From Chiua virens (taxonomy: Eukaryota > Basidiomycota > Agaricomycetes > Boletales > Boletaceae): DNA of 64,000 nt. The first letter of the stretch is position 1; the number at the start of each line of letters is the position of its first letter. The stretch lies in assembly GCA_019787685.1 (NCBI GenBank), contig JAHNUO010000021.1, positions 62,001 through 126,000 of the forward strand, given 5' to 3'. The notes under the pieces were generated by a model, which ran no database searches, was not told the origin of the DNA, and was given only the letters and a program-made list of their open reading frames with translations. Below are positions 32,265 to 45,519 of this stretch, piece after piece. A program made the translations under genes and the position numbers.

Positions 32265-32699
32265 AGGGCACACCACATATGATGAAGCCAAGTCCCATCC
32301 AATGCTACAACTCTGGAGATCCGGAGTTGGCTACCTCTGAGTCACATGGTCTCTAACAATTTCACTTCTTTTGTGGAGAGTTCCTGCCCCTCCTGGATGC
32401 CTGGGAAGCTTGTGGAGTCAGGAAAGAACTCTTCTATTGAAGTGGAGTTGGTTTCCCTTGTCTGGACATGGGGAGCAATGAATTTGTGACTGCTTGAAGC
32501 CTAGCAAAGCGTCTGGGTGACAGGCATTCTTTTCAAACTCCATTCCTCATTCAACATTTGATCAACATGTTTTTAGATACCCTAATTGCCCTATAATAAC
32601 CCCATAATAGCCACGTAATAGCCTAAGTGGCTATGACTATTGTTAGAGTCTATGGATAATTATGTTGCTGGTTACTTAGCTTAGCATTGTGATCCTTCT
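32265..32699. other. Unassigned repeat-rich stretch
   Basis: No gene recognised. Confidence 0.4.
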
Positions 32700-34930
32700 C
32701 CTCTGGATCATCTTGGATCAAGTTGACCTGTGAGGTTATTAATTCTTGTGTGAAGCTCAAACCTTCTCACCTAAGTGAGAAATTGAGCATTTGGAGTACC
32801 TCCATCAGTGTGGGGCTAATCCAATTGCATCATAAGGTGTTGGTTTCACCACTTGATGAGAAAATGTGTTCACATGGCATAGCAGATGCTTGTATGGGTA
32901 AGTAATCCATTGCAATTCTGTAAATCATTGGGAATTTCTCCTTCATACCCTACAGGTCATTAATGTCAATTGCCATTCACAGCAAAAGAGACTTCCCTTA
33001 CCGACAGTACACCAAGGTATCAGGGCCAGCCCAGAGGGGTGCAGAGACATATTCTTCATATTCCTCCTCAATGGTCTTGGAAAGACCCTGGACCTAGGCT
33101 ATTTCCATTTTGTTGTAGTATGCTTCTGCTTTCATAAGGCTGGGCTCAATAAAGGGTCAATGGCAGGGTTCATCACATGACAATTTTTGCCAAGCCTTAA
33201 TAAAGAGCTCAAACACTGGGACACTTTTTTCTAGCCATGGAAGTAATTCATGCAACATGCTCTGTTGGATGTGATGGGGTACCTGCAGATAGTGATCAGT
33301 CAAAGTAGGAACCTGAGTGGCTAGAAACTCAAACTTGCCTCTAGAACATTTTCATAGTCCTCTAAAACTTGCCAGTCAGCATCACTCATCTTGATCTTGC
33401 TCAAATCACTGTGGATCATCAGAAACTTGTTCACTGGCTGCATGGAAAAGATACACAATCAGCTAAGAGCACCTTGCAGTAATGTAGACACAAAGCACTT
33501 ACTTGACACATTACTCTTAGTTGATTGATCATGAAGAGAGTAGAGTCCCATCAAGTGGGGATGTCACAAATAAGTTCCTTCTCTGCAACTCTGATCACTT
33601 CCCAGATAGGTCACAAAACCAGCCTCACTCATTGCCAGACTTGGTAATATCAGTGAATTCATCACAGTATAAGCCAGAAGAACAAATACTATGAGCTATG
33701 TCTCATGCAGCATCAATAGGGCACTGGGAGACAGCACCAAGATAGGTGTCTTCCTCATCCAGGTCACTGAATACCCCAGAAAATCATGCTTTGAGATGAG
33801 GTATCTCAGCCTTGCTGAACACATGGATGATATCCTGTGTGCACAAGTTAATCATGTGTGGGAAGCACATGATCCAGTTGTTGGTTGGATGGAGGGACAT
33901 ATCACACACTTCCAGCATCTTTGCAAGCTCAACCATCATGGTTTTGTTATTGGATGTGTTGTCAAGAGTGAGTATCAATCTGAAAAGAAAATGAATTGAA
34001 TATGCTGAACTGAGTGATGGTTTTAATGTGACTTCCGCCCTGTCAAGAAGGTAAAGGATACAGCATGTGAGGATGAGCCCTGTGTGATTTTCACAAATGT
34101 GATGAAAACCAATTAATGCTGTTTTCATCTCTAGGTGACCAGTTTTGCTGTCACTTGCAATCCAGTGAGCCATCAAGGCCAGATAAGGCTAAAGGCTCTT
34201 GTTGCCCCATACATCAGCTGTAAAAGATATTTTTCCAAGCAATCTCTGTGCAACACAAGGTTTAGGATTTAGTACACAATCAAATGACTTGTAATAACAC
34301 TTACATCCATGGCTGATTTTAAATTTATGAATGATTCTTGCCAAGCTAAAATAACAAGTGAGTGAATCATGGTGTGATGGGAAATATCTTTGTTTTAGTT
34401 CTGGTTGGAGGAGGAGAAGGACAAAATGTAATTCAATGTATTCAACAAGGTTCAAAGGCTAAACAAATTAATGGACAGTGAGAATTCAAGTTGTGAGAGG
34501 TGGTGGCACTGCTTACAAGGTCATGAGCCACAATCAGCGACACAAGAGCCTTCTCAAAGGCTTTCTTTGAGTAAGGGGGATTATCTTGTGCCCCTCCAAT
34601 TCTGTGTTGGTCAGGTGGTTGTCTGCATTGATCTTGGGTTGGAGGTCTGCAATTGAAGTGCCAGCATGGATGAGGTTTTCTAACTCGAGCAATGTATACC
34701 TACAATTAATCACATGAGCAACAACAGTGGATTGAGGGATTCATCCATGTTCATGGGCTGTAACAACATACTGAAGGAGATGCCACATATCCAAGTGTTT
34801 GTGCAGTGTACCTGTAGCCATTGTTGGGCTGTAGTAAAAGTTCTAGCATGAGCGGGATCCTGCCTCTGGCTTCCCATGCTCAGCATCCCAAGACACTGGA
34901 TCTGCATCATATTCTGCCATATGCAAAATC
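32700..34930 (-). pseudogene. hAT transposase relic no. 2
   Basis: Read right to left: LQYVVTAHEHG and INADNHLTNTELEGH (34.8-34.6 kb); GKISFTADVWGNKSL (34,230); HWIASDSKTGHLEMKTALIG (34,170); LTLDNTSNNKTMMVELAKML (33,960), which holds the DN catalytic signature; CFPHMINLCTQDIIHVFSKA (33,860); then LMIHSDLSKIKMSDADWQVL (33.4 kb) and the dimerisation motif MPCEHIFSSSGETN (32,880). Stops and frame changes are frequent. Motif spelling is closer to the plus-strand transposase at 51.7-54.1 kb than to the element at 28-31 kb. Terminal repeats were not found. Confidence 0.82.
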
Positions 34931-35866
34931 CCAGCAGGACAATATGAGTGCTGAATAAAAGACATGCTTACTTGCAGTGAATACAATACTGATTTTCACC
35001 TTTGACATGAGAGAAAAGGAACTGTATGTTTTCGGTAGTTGAGGCAATGGAGTGGGTGGCAGTCTGATTGATTGGGTCGGTGGACAGACTAGAAAGCTCA
35101 GGTTCATTCATAATATTTTGCCTTCCTGCAGCTTGACAAGGGGCTGGCTAGGACTGATTGTGCTGCTCTCCAGTCAATTCACTGTTGGAGCTGCTAACAT
35201 TGAGGTTAAATGTCTTTTCTTTATCTTCATTGACATCTGGAGTGCAGTGGGCATTGGCCTGGGGGTCTGAAGGCCCCAATGGAGGGTCTGAGCGGCCTGG
35301 AACATCTTGTGAGCTCAAATAACAGGAAGCCTAGACACCAGGTTTGGTACCATCAGGTTCGGTGGGGGCACAAGGGTGAGCACCATGACCACAAGTATGA
35401 GTTTCACCTCTGATTCAAGTAGAACAACCATGAGACTATCAAGTCATGGGGTTTGAGCTTGATTAGATGACAGTGAGCTGAGAAAATAGAGAATCTGGGA
35501 GTCAGAGCTGATGGTCAGTTGAAACAACCTGCAAAATATATATACTGGCCACTAGTGAACCCTCACCTGACTTACTGTGCAGTGTGCACAATTCATCTGA
35601 CTGAACCCCAAGGTATGACATACATATATCATACTGTATGCCATATGCCATATCAGTCCTTGATTTCTTGCAGCTCCAAGTCCCTGGAAAGGCTGTAGCT
35701 TACAAGACCATGAGCCCCAACTTGAAGACTCAAGTGGCATTGGTGTGAAGAGAAGAACTGAGCCTTGAGATGAGATCCTAGTGAGATCACATATTCAATG
35801 TTGTCTGTTGCACTATGCACTATTACAAATCACAATGATATAGAGCCTGGATCCCAGAAGATGACT
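34931..35866. other. Unassigned repeat-rich stretch
   Basis: No gene recognised. It may include the outer end of hAT relic no. 2. Confidence 0.4.
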
Positions 35867-36065
35867 GTTATGATAGTTCTGGGTAGGACCTAGCATAGCC
35901 ACAAAAGCACCAAGTACCAAGTGGCTGCAATAACTCAAACAACCACCACTTGATGTGTGATGTGCTGAAGAGTTTGAGAGTGGGTTACTGGTCAGCAGAT
36001 TGCTACCAGTGAGACAAGATAGAACTCAGGCTTGTTGCTGAGAGCATCCTTTTGAGAATCTATAC
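35867..36065 (+). repeat. Second copy of the 25.6-kb repeat (possible LTR)
   Basis: Begins TGTTATGATAGTTCTGGGTA and aligns with 25,575-25,790 in direct orientation over about 200 bp (AAGTACCAAG, GGCTGCAATAACTCAA and CTACCAGTGAGACAAG shared). Confidence 0.6.
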
Positions 36066-36265
36066 TTAAATAGGCCATAGCAGGGGTATGCAAACCCATG
36101 TGGGTCAGGGGTATGGGTACATCATGGGTTGATACTTTGTTGACAGATCTTTGTGGCCATGTCATGCACAGCATGCAACATGTCAGCAAACTTATCCAAA
36201 CTCAAGCATTTGCATCCACCCTCCAACCAGTCAAGTCATAGTTTTCTACACTCAGTCTACCTTCC

Positions 36266-39200
36266 ATGGCATCAGATACTATCACTAAACCTAACAAACA
36301 TATTCCAAAGCCCTCTGAAAAAGCCAAGGCCACCTGTGAGGAGAATGCCAATGTTGCCAAGCAGTCCAAAAAACATCAGTACCCTGATGACTTAGACAAC
36401 ACATCAAAAGCTCCTTCCAAGCAGAGCAAAGTGAACAGAGGTACTCACACTTCATTACATATAGTGTCCACACTAACTCTGAATAGGTTCTCAGGTCCTG
36501 GCAAAGCAGTCTCAGCAACCCTCTGAGTTGGAAACTAATGATCAGTCATCCAATCACAGTGATAATCCCACACAGAACAGAACCACTGAATCAGGTGATG
36601 CTGAAGCAACTCAGAGCTGCAATGGTGCTGGAAAGAAGAACAAAAAAACCCTGACACTGCAGGAGCAGCTGGGTCCACACCTGGTCATTTTAACTTGTGC
36701 CATATTGTGCTAATTCAAAGTAATATCAATAGAACAACAGATGAAAGATTGGACCTCACCTATTTATGCTTTTTTTGGGTCTAAACCCCTCATTGAGGAG
36801 AAAGGTGGCTGGTGTTCCATCATCTTCAAGTGTGCAGGCAGAGGGTGTGATGGAACAGTCTGACAATATCTTGATACCTCAGATGCACACTCAACCAGCA
36901 ATATGTGTAAGCATGCCAAAAAATGTCATAGCTGGGGGACAGAAGCTGTATATACAGCTGATATGGTAAAGACAGCAGAGGAGGCATGAACAATAGTTGC
37001 GGGTTTCCTGAAGACCAGGAAGATAACTACATTATTTGAACATAAAGGCAAGGGACAAGTCACTTACTCAGTTCTACCGCACACTCATGCTGAAACAAGG
37101 TGTGCCATTGACTTTGTGTCACAGGATCAAGATTGTACATTGGGTCTCTAAAAATTTGCAATCATTCTCCATTGTCAGTGACCAAGCCTTCCTGTCCCTG
37201 ATGAAGACAGGGCAACCAGAACATTACATACCTTCTCAGTATACTATCTCACATGATGTTCAACATGTCTTTGCATGTACCTGCAAATGAATTGCTAAAG
37301 TGTTGAATGTATGTCAGTATGCATGCTTATGTGCTAGTCTTACTCACCATTCACAGGAGCTTGATGGAAAGCTTAGCTTTACAACAGACACGTGGACCTC
37401 ACTGAATCACCGAGCATTCATTGCAATCTATGTACACTTTGAGTGCAATGGCATTCCTACAACAATGCCATTAGACATTATTGAAGTCACAAAGGTATGT
37501 GTAATGTGATTGACTTGTCTGATCATCATATCACAGACTGATTGCAATGCAGTCACACACTAGGTTGGCCTTAGTGTATGAGTTTCAGGACATTCTGGAA
37601 GAATTTTCAGTCGCAGAAAAGGTAAACAGGATAACAATGTATGCGGTCATTGACTCACCTCAAAGATACAGATCCTCTGCATCATGTGTGACAATGTGTC
37701 AAAAAACACAGTAATGGTTGATGCACTGAGTGATCAGTTGCCTGACTACACTGGCCGTGCAGGACACACACAGTGCTTCCTGCGTACAACCAACCTGATC
37801 ACCAAGTCCCTACTGCATGGATTTGATGTGAAACAAGGGGTGCAAGGAACCAACAAAGAGCTCACCTTGGATAAACTGTATCTCTTGAGAGAGATGGACA
37901 AGCTTGATGCAGTGGACCCAGATGACAATGACACCAGTGCCATAGATGACTCAGACTTAGAAACAAATGAAGACAATCTTGAAGGGTGGGTTCATGAAGT
38001 AGAAAAGATGAGTGTTGAGGAATGGCAGAGAACCCGAGAATCGATTCGACTGGTGCAGTTAGCACTCACAAAAGTAAGTATAATGATTCAGTATGACGCA
38101 CCTTAACCATATGCTCAACAGATCCACAAGCTTGCATTCAAAATCATTAACTCCTCAACAAATCTCCTCCCTGAACGGTGACGCATCCTTGAGCAGCTGG
38201 AGCTTCTAGTCACAATGTTGCCGCGAGATGTTCCTACTTGTTGGAATTCGACATTCAACATGCTTGATCATGCCTTGGAGTATTGAAAGGCAGTGGAGAT
38301 GATGACATGCGACAGGGATTTGGGGCTGTGACCATACAAATTAGACAAAAAAGAGTGGGAAATGTTGAAAGAACCTATGAGATGTACTGAAGGTATGGTG
38401 AACACACACACGCTGTGGCTGTGACTAACAGCCTGAGGCAAATGTTCTAAATGTTTATGTAACTGTTCTAGATCCTCAAAGATGCAACTGAGAAGTTCTC
38501 AAGGGCAACACCCAACCTTGCTGAAGTCATCCCTGTGATGGATGTAATGCACACCAAGCTCTCAACCCCAATTCATGCTGGTATCGTCATTGTGCTTCAA
38601 ACACTCAATCACTACTACTCATTGATGGACAGCTCTGACGTTTATCAGATTGCAATGGGTGAGTGAATTGATGGAATGATGGAGCTGCTAGGTACTAATA
38701 AGTCTTGTAGTATTACATCCTCGTCATAAATTAGAGTACTTCAAGGATGCTGGATGGGAAGAGGAGTGGACACACACCACAGAAAAGTCAGTCTGAGAGA
38801 GATTCGACCATTCTTACAGTGCTGTCGAAGTAGCCCACTCAGATATTGAGTTTATCAAGAAACTACCAGTAAGCTATTTGCTACTACCATGTAATGTTTG
38901 TATGCTAATGCTGTACAGAAATACAGTAACATGTTTGACAATATGCCATCCCTAGCACCCCTGAAAGCAAAGGACAGTCAAAATGAACTTGACCAGTTCT
39001 TGAAGGCTAATGTCAAGCATGTTGCTGATGCACTGGGATGGTGGACTGAGTGACATGCATCTTATCCACGTCTATCTCGGATGGTGTTGGACTATCTCAG
39101 CATTCCAGGTGAGCCATGTCATGGTCTGTGCATTCCTACTTGCTCACCCTCAAGCTTGCTCTCTTTCCAGCAACTTTGATTGATGTTGAACAGCTTTTTA

Positions 39201-39480
39201 GCCATGGCTGTCTCATGCTCTCACACATCCAATCAGGATCCTGACATGTTTACTTACATTTACAGCTTGGAGTATAGACAAGCACCCCTCCTGTTGGTAT
39301 TTCATCTTTTGTTGTTTCAATATGTGTCCATGGTTGATAACACTATCTTTTATGCCTTTTTTGTTTCTTTTAGCATCACTTCCTGAGTGTTTGCTGTCTT
39401 GCATGCACTCACGTCTTACAACTCTTGATGTTAAAGAGCACCTGGAGCTAGGGTTAAAGCATTGCCCTTGTAGGGGTATA
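36266..39480 (+). pseudogene. hAT transposase relic no. 3 with zinc-finger N-terminus
   Basis: Begins MASDTITKPNKHIPKPSEKA. A spliced Lys/Ser-rich leader follows (to LTLQEQLG, 36,680), then a zinc-finger-like segment FKCAGRGCDGTV and MCKHAKKC (36,820-36,925). Core motifs: KITTLFEHKGKGQVTYS, SKNLQSFSIVSDQAFLSLMK (37,150-37,210), ELDGKLSFTTDTWTSLNHRA (37,360), CIMCDNVSKNTVMVDALSDQ (37,680), DVPTCWNSTFNMLDHALEY (38,230), and the dimerisation part LDYLSIPATLIDVEQLFSHG (39,090-39,210). Stops occur (for example after DHALEY), and the C-terminal motif is interrupted after LMLSHI. Introns are short and recognisable. It is a third hAT subtype, with the BED/C2H2-like finger retained. No terminal repeats were assigned. 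Confidence 0.82.
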
Positions 39481-39939
39481 AATTACCATTGGCTACATGA
39501 ACACCCTGGGAATACGATCCAGATCTAAAGCGTAGTTTGGCATTGCACTGTGCCTCCTGGTCATATCCACCAGATTTTCCCTGTGTTTTATCAGGGAATC
39601 AAAACAGGTATTTGCTGTGTCATTGGCATTTCCATATTGCAGTGTAGGAATGTTCCAGGGTCGTAACCTGTGTGGGTTTGTGTGATACCCATAACGTCAC
39701 ATGGTCAATACTTCACCTATGAAGTAGTGCTGGCTAGCTAGGAACGATAAGTAAAGCTCTGAAATTTCTGGTTCCTATCCTGCAACTCTGCTGTCCAAGT
39801 ACTCAGTGTTTTTTTTTCTTCTGGTTTACAGATATCTTTGATCCTCTATCAGATCTGAGTCCTTTCTTATGTGAGTATAATATAATAATATAATGGTATA
39901 TTGCTTTGTGTAATGTGTAATTGACATTTAAACATTAGG
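39481..39939. other. Spacer, possibly 5' non-coding part of Helitron copy 1
   Basis: No gene. The Helitron 5' terminus (TCAATAAG in copy 2) was not found here. Confidence 0.35.
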
Positions 39940-42900
39940 GCTTTCTCTCTAACCTCCCCTCAATGTGCTTGGACTGCTTCTCGCCAGGCTGAACGTGACC
40001 AAAGGACTCTTGGTTCTCCCCCATCCCGTCGTCGTCCATTTTACCCTGCTCAAATGCCTCAAAATATTGCTAATGCTTTAATGGTATATACAAATTCTGA
40101 CATGTTTGCCATATATATAATGCTAATTAAAAGATTCAGCACCATCCTCCTGTGCCTGTCAATCAATATCCAGGTATTCCACAACACCAGATTGCACACC
40201 ATGATCTTCAGAGGATGCGTCGTCTATGCTCACCTCCACCCCCCCTATATTTCCTGCTCAATTCTATCCTCCACCACCTCCAGTATTCCCACCTGCTCCT
40301 CTACCTCAGCCTTAACTATATCCAATTCCAGAGAATAGAGTGGATTATAATGCCAGATTGTTGGAAGGATTCAATTCCACTCATCAAAATCATCGTAGCA
40401 GAAGATCTAATCGTCACTCTTCTGTTGCTCAGTTTGCCAGTGCTCAACCTGGGCCTGCTTACCCCCCTCCTGTGATACCAAATATTCAGCCATACCAGCA
40501 TATTATTGACTTTCAGCATAATGTAGCTCAGGAAAGACAACAGCAGGCTTTGTATTAGCAAGTGGAGTATCAGAGACAGTTAGAGCTACAACAGGAGGCA
40601 CAATATCAGGAGAATTTGGAGCAGCAGAGACTATGGCAACAACAACAACAACAACAACAACAACAAGAGGCATTTCACCAGCAACAGCAGGAGCAGCAAA
40701 GACTATTGGAGCTGCAGCAACAACTGGTATATTGGCAAGAAGCAGAACAGCAGAGACTATGGCAACTACAGCAGCTACCACTCCACGACCAGGAGATAGA
40801 ACAGCAAAGACTATGGCAACTACAGCAAGCACAGCTACATCAGGAGGAAGTGGAGCAGCAAAGATTATGGGAATATCAACAGTTACAACAACAACAACAG
40901 GAGATAGAGCAATAGAGACAATTGCAACAATAGCTATTGGCACTACGTCAACAAGAATTGGAACAGGAGAGACAACAGGCACTATGTCAACAGGAGGAAG
41001 TACATCAGTCTCAAGAGAACAATGCTCTCATTCAAATACAACAGCTATCTCAACCTCTGCTCTCAGAGGCTCTCAGTGAGCATAGTTAACACTCTGCAGA
41101 ACAATATGAGCAAGATCAGCAGAGACAACAATATCCCAATTCCAATTCCAGCTCTCCTCTCTTATTTCCATCATCATCTTTGCCTTCATCTCCATCTCCA
41201 TCTCCATCTCCTAGGCCATCTTTACCCAGAAGTCCATTGCCAGGTCCTGCTCCAAGATCTCCAAGTCCACCACCACCCAATTCTGATCCCAATCCATCTG
41301 ACTCCAGCTCTAGTGATTCTGAAGATGCCATTGGTGATCCTCAGCCACCCTATCATATTCCCCCTGGTGGAAGGCAGTATGCTGAGCCTGTTGAAATCCA
41401 TTCTTTAGAACCCATGAACATTCAGTGTCCTAATTGCCACACTCTTTACTTTATCTCAGAAAAGCTTACCAACTCTGGTATTTATAATCCTCGCTTTGGC
41501 ATGTGTTGTTTGCAGGGTCAAGTTGCTCTTTCTCTCATTCAGCAGTGGCCACATGTTCTTCAAGATCTCTTTGATGACCCACAAGATTGTACAGAGTTCA
41601 AAAAGAAGATCTGTCAGTACAACAACACTTTGGCTTTCACTTCTATGGGTGTAGATGTGAACAATCAAGCTATTCAAGGATCTGGGCCCTTATCATTTCA
41701 CATCCATGGCACACTTCATCATCTTATGGGAGCCCTTGTACCACCAGATGGTCACCAGCCTTCTTTTGCTCAGCTCTATATCTATGATCCAGAGGAAGCA
41801 ACCAATAGACGTGTTCAACGCAATCCTCAACTGGATGTTGGCATTTTGCTTGATTTGCATACCACTCTTAGAGATCTTCACCCCTATGCCCCTCTCTACA
41901 CACTTGAATATTCCACTTCAAGATGTTCGTCATGGTCGCCCTCATCGCTCCAAGGTCACCCAGTTACTATGGTATGCCTATAGACTCCATGTCTGTCTAC
42001 CAAACATAGAGCCACCCAATCTCTTCAAGAGTGGTAGACTCTTTCAGCAGTTGATCTGTGATGGCTGGGCTTCCATTGAGCAATGTAATCTTACTTGGGC
42101 TGCCAACAACCAGACAAGACTCAGAGCTGATCTCTATCAGGGATTGCAAGACCATTTGGCTCAGGATGGTGTTCAAGACATGGCTCAGGTTGGACATGTA
42201 CTTCTGCCCTCCACTCATAAGGGTGGTCCTCACTATATGCAGCAGCTCCTTCAGGACTCTTTGGCTATCTGTCATGAATATAGAAAACCTGATCTCTTTC
42301 TCACCATGACTGCCAATGGAAGCTGGCCAGAGATCACTCAGAATTTGCTTCCAGGTTTGTTTTCTTACTCATTGTGTCTGACCACAATCTGATCACTATG
42401 TATCATAATAGGTCAGAGTGCTGTGGATAGGCCTGATCTGGTCACCAGAGTCTTTCATGCCAAGCAGAAAGCTTTGCTCAAGAAGATCCGTGATGGCTAC
42501 TATTGTGGTGTGGATGGTTTTGTCTATACCATTGAATACCAGAACTGTGGTCTCCCTCATATGCATCTCTTGATTTTCTTGGAAGAGCCTGACAAGATTC
42601 ATACTGTGGAACAAGTAGATGCCATCATCTCTGCTCAGATTCCAGATCCTCAGATTTATCCCCAACTTCATGCTGTTATCACCAGGTCTATGCTCCATGG
42701 TCCTTGCTCTCCTCAGAGGTATCTTGAAAACAATGTCTGCAAAAAGTGCTTTCCCAAGCCCTTCTCTCCTCACACTATCATCAAAGAGGATGGCTATCCT
42801 GACTATGCTCACCCTGACAATGGCAGGACAATTCAAAACAGAGAGAATACCTTTGACAACAGACATGTGGTCCCTTATCCAAGGGAGTTGGTAGTACAGT

Positions 42901-45441
42901 TTGACTATCACATCAATCTGGAAGTCTGTGGCTCTATCAAGGCTGTCAAATATATTCACAAGTATATCTACAAGGGCCCAGATCATGCCACCATTCAGAC
43001 AGAAGGTCATGATGAGATTCGTTCCTATCTTGATGCCAGATACATTTCCTCTACCCAAGCTTGCCACAATATCTTTGAGTTCCCTATGCACATGGAATGG
43101 CCAGCCATCTATCGTCTTTCTGTCCATCTCCCAGGTAATCAGAACATTGTCTTTCAGGCTGGTGCTGCTTTGCAGGTAGGACACTCAACTTCTTGGATGG
43201 TTCAAGGCAAACTAGGATCCTGATCTCATTGCTGCTGGAGCACATGATTACCTCTACCAAGACTTTCCCAAGAGGTTTGTCTGGCATCAAGGCCATGCTG
43301 TTTGGAAGGTTTGTCAGAGATACAAGGCCATTGGATGCATGTATTCTATTCCTGTCACTGCTGGAGAGGCTTTCTATTTGTGTCTTTTGCTCACTGTGGT
43401 CAAAGGTCAGTTCACTTATTATACATAGATAGATCAACATTGATCACTTCTTCTAATAGGTGCTACTTCCTTTGAAGATCTTTGTACTCTCAATGGCCAT
43501 CTCCATGACTCTTTCAAAGAGGCCTGTCATGCACATGGTCTCTTGCAGGATGATAGAGAATGGTTGTTGTGTCTTCAGGAGGCTGCTCATTTCAGCATGG
43601 GCTATCAACTTCACCATTTGTTTGTCATCATCCTGGTCCATTGCTCTTCTGTAGACCCAGATCGCTTATGGGAGGCATCCAAGCAAAACCTTTGTGATGA
43701 TTTACAACATTATCTCATCCACACTCTCAACATCCCTGACCCTACCCAGGACCAAGTCTTTGATTATGGCTTGCATCTCATAGCCAAAGATCTCAGGAGA
43801 CATGGCAAGTGCTTGGAGGACTATCCATCTATGCCTAGACCACAGCACATCTGGGAAGAAAACCAAGAAAACCAGCTCATTAATAAACAGAGAGCATATG
43901 ATAGACAGGAACAGCAAGCCTTTGTGGACAGAGGTCTCCCTACCTTGAATCCTCAACAGAGAGCTCTTTATGATGCAGTCATGAACAGTGTCATCAACTC
44001 CATTGGTTCCATGATGTTCATTCATAGTGGTGGTGGTTGTGGCAAGACCTATCTGGCCAAGCTCATTGCTTCTGCTGTTCGTGCAAGAGATCAAATTGTC
44101 CTTTGTGTTGCATCCACTGGCTTGGCTTCTCTTTTACTCCCTGGTGGTCGTACTGCCCATTCACGCTTCAAGATTCCTATTCCTTGCCATGAACAGAGTA
44201 CTTGCAATATCAAGAAGGATGATCTCAATCACCAGCTTCTTGAGCAGACATCTCTTATCATCTGGGATGAAGTGGGTGCTCAGCATCATCATGTGGTTGA
44301 GTCTATGGATCGTACTCTCCAGGATCTTCTCAATAGAAACCAGCCATTTGGGGTATCACTGTCCTGTTCAGTGGGGACTTTAGACAAATTCTTCCTGTCA
44401 TTCAGCATGGCTCAAGGAAACAGATTGTTCCTGCCACTCTTACCCACTCCAACCTCTGGGCCAACATGACTGTCTACTATCTCCTTCAAAATATACGTCT
44501 TGGCCATGATCCTGAATCTGATCAATGGGCACAATAGCTTCTGAATATTGGTATTACTCCTGGAGATCTCATTCTTCCTGACCATATGCACTGTGGTGAT
44601 GACTTGCAATCCCTCATTGATGCCATCTACTCTCAGCTCCTTGCCAGAAACCAACCTCTTCCTGATCAGTACTTTTTGGATCACACTATTCTTGCTCCTA
44701 GGAATGTCCAGGTCCATGATATCAACTCTACTGTTCTCAACTCTGTGGCACCTGATCAGAAGATGACCTATCTTAGTGCCGATTCTGTCACTGACACAGA
44801 ATATGACTATATCTAGCCAGAAGTTCTCCATACCTTCAGTCCCTCTGATTTTTCCCTGCACAAACTGGAGCTTAAGGATGGTGCCCCACTCATGTTGTTG
44901 CACAATCTTGATCCTATCCATGGTCTCTACAATGGCACTCGCTTGAGGCTCATCAGATCTACTCGCCACATCTTAGAGTGTTGTATCTTGGGTGGCAATC
45001 CCAATGACAATATTGTCTTTATCTCTCACATGACTTTGGATAGTGGTCTGGAGGATTCCCCTGTTCCATTTTGTCGCTTGCAATTTCCTGTCCATCTTGC
45101 CTATTCAATGACTATTAACAAATCTCAAGGTCAATCCCTTAACCATGTTGGTCTCAACTTGATTTCTCCTGTTTTCTCTCATGGTCAACTCTATGTTGCT
45201 CTTTTATGTTGTACTCATCCCAGAAACATCAAAATTCTCTTTCCTTCTGATCCAGACAATCATCAATCTACCAAAGTTACAAATGTCATTTGGAATGAAG
45301 TATTTAGAAACTTGCAAATATGATTTGTACTACTATACATTTGTAACAATGATATCCAAAATCAATCTATTATATCTACTCAAATTTACAACCTCCCAAA
45401 AAACTAACCTTACGAGGCAACGACTTGGGTGAAACGCCTCA
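39940..45441 (+). mobile_element. Helitron copy 1, 5' end undefined, 3' end at 45,441
   Basis: The 3' end is placed by comparison with copy 2: both share the sequence up to GGTGAAACGCCTCA and then diverge, with T as the next base in each. A stem-loop GAGGC...GCCTC (about 45,414-45,440) precedes the end, as expected of Helitrons. The 5' boundary is unknown; coding similarity to copy 2 begins near 39,940 (TSPQCA...QAERDQRTLGSP). Confidence 0.75.
40320..45323 (+). pseudogene. Helitron Rep/helicase gene, copy 1, inactivated
   Basis: A rolling-circle transposase. The Gln-rich leader (40,320-41,080) has a CAA run, then a Ser/Pro linker. The N-terminal zinc motif is CPNCHTLYFI...GMCC (41,430-41,510). 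In the Rep domain, the HUH motif PHMH is at 42555-42566 and the Tyr motif KYIHKYIYKG near 42,955-42,985. PIF1-type helicase: Walker A GGGCGKT (about 44,030-44,050), IIWDEVG (44,260), VHLAYSMTINKSQGQSL (45,090-45,140) and QLYVALLCCTHPRN, ending RNLQI at 45,323. Relative to copy 2, about 110 residues are deleted near 41,890. Further breaks include frame changes near 43,170 and 44,350 and TAG codons near 44,536 and 44,815. Short introns interrupt the gene (for example at 42,356-42,412). Not functional. Confidence 0.9.
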
Positions 45442-45519
45442 TATTTTAATTATTCTTCATTATACCATAGTCAAACATGTCATATTTTAATTATTCTTCA
45501 TTATACCGTAGTCAAACAG
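45440..45519. repeat. 41-bp tandem duplication at the Helitron 3' junction
   Basis: Two copies of a unit beginning CATATTTTAATTATTCTTCA, at 45440-45480 and 45481-45519, differing at one base (ACCATAG versus ACCGTAG). The first copy begins with the last two bases of the Helitron. Confidence 0.85.

Noticed and set aside
40503..40982. Minus-strand hydrophobic Val/Ala-rich frame (159 codons) that looks like a membrane protein
   Set aside because: Antisense of the CAA/CAG-rich Helitron leader; such frames arise automatically opposite Gln codons.
42396..43184. 262-codon minus-strand frame, and the similar one at 60485-61024
   Set aside because: Antisense of the Helitron Rep domain, which carries recognisable HUH and Tyr motifs.
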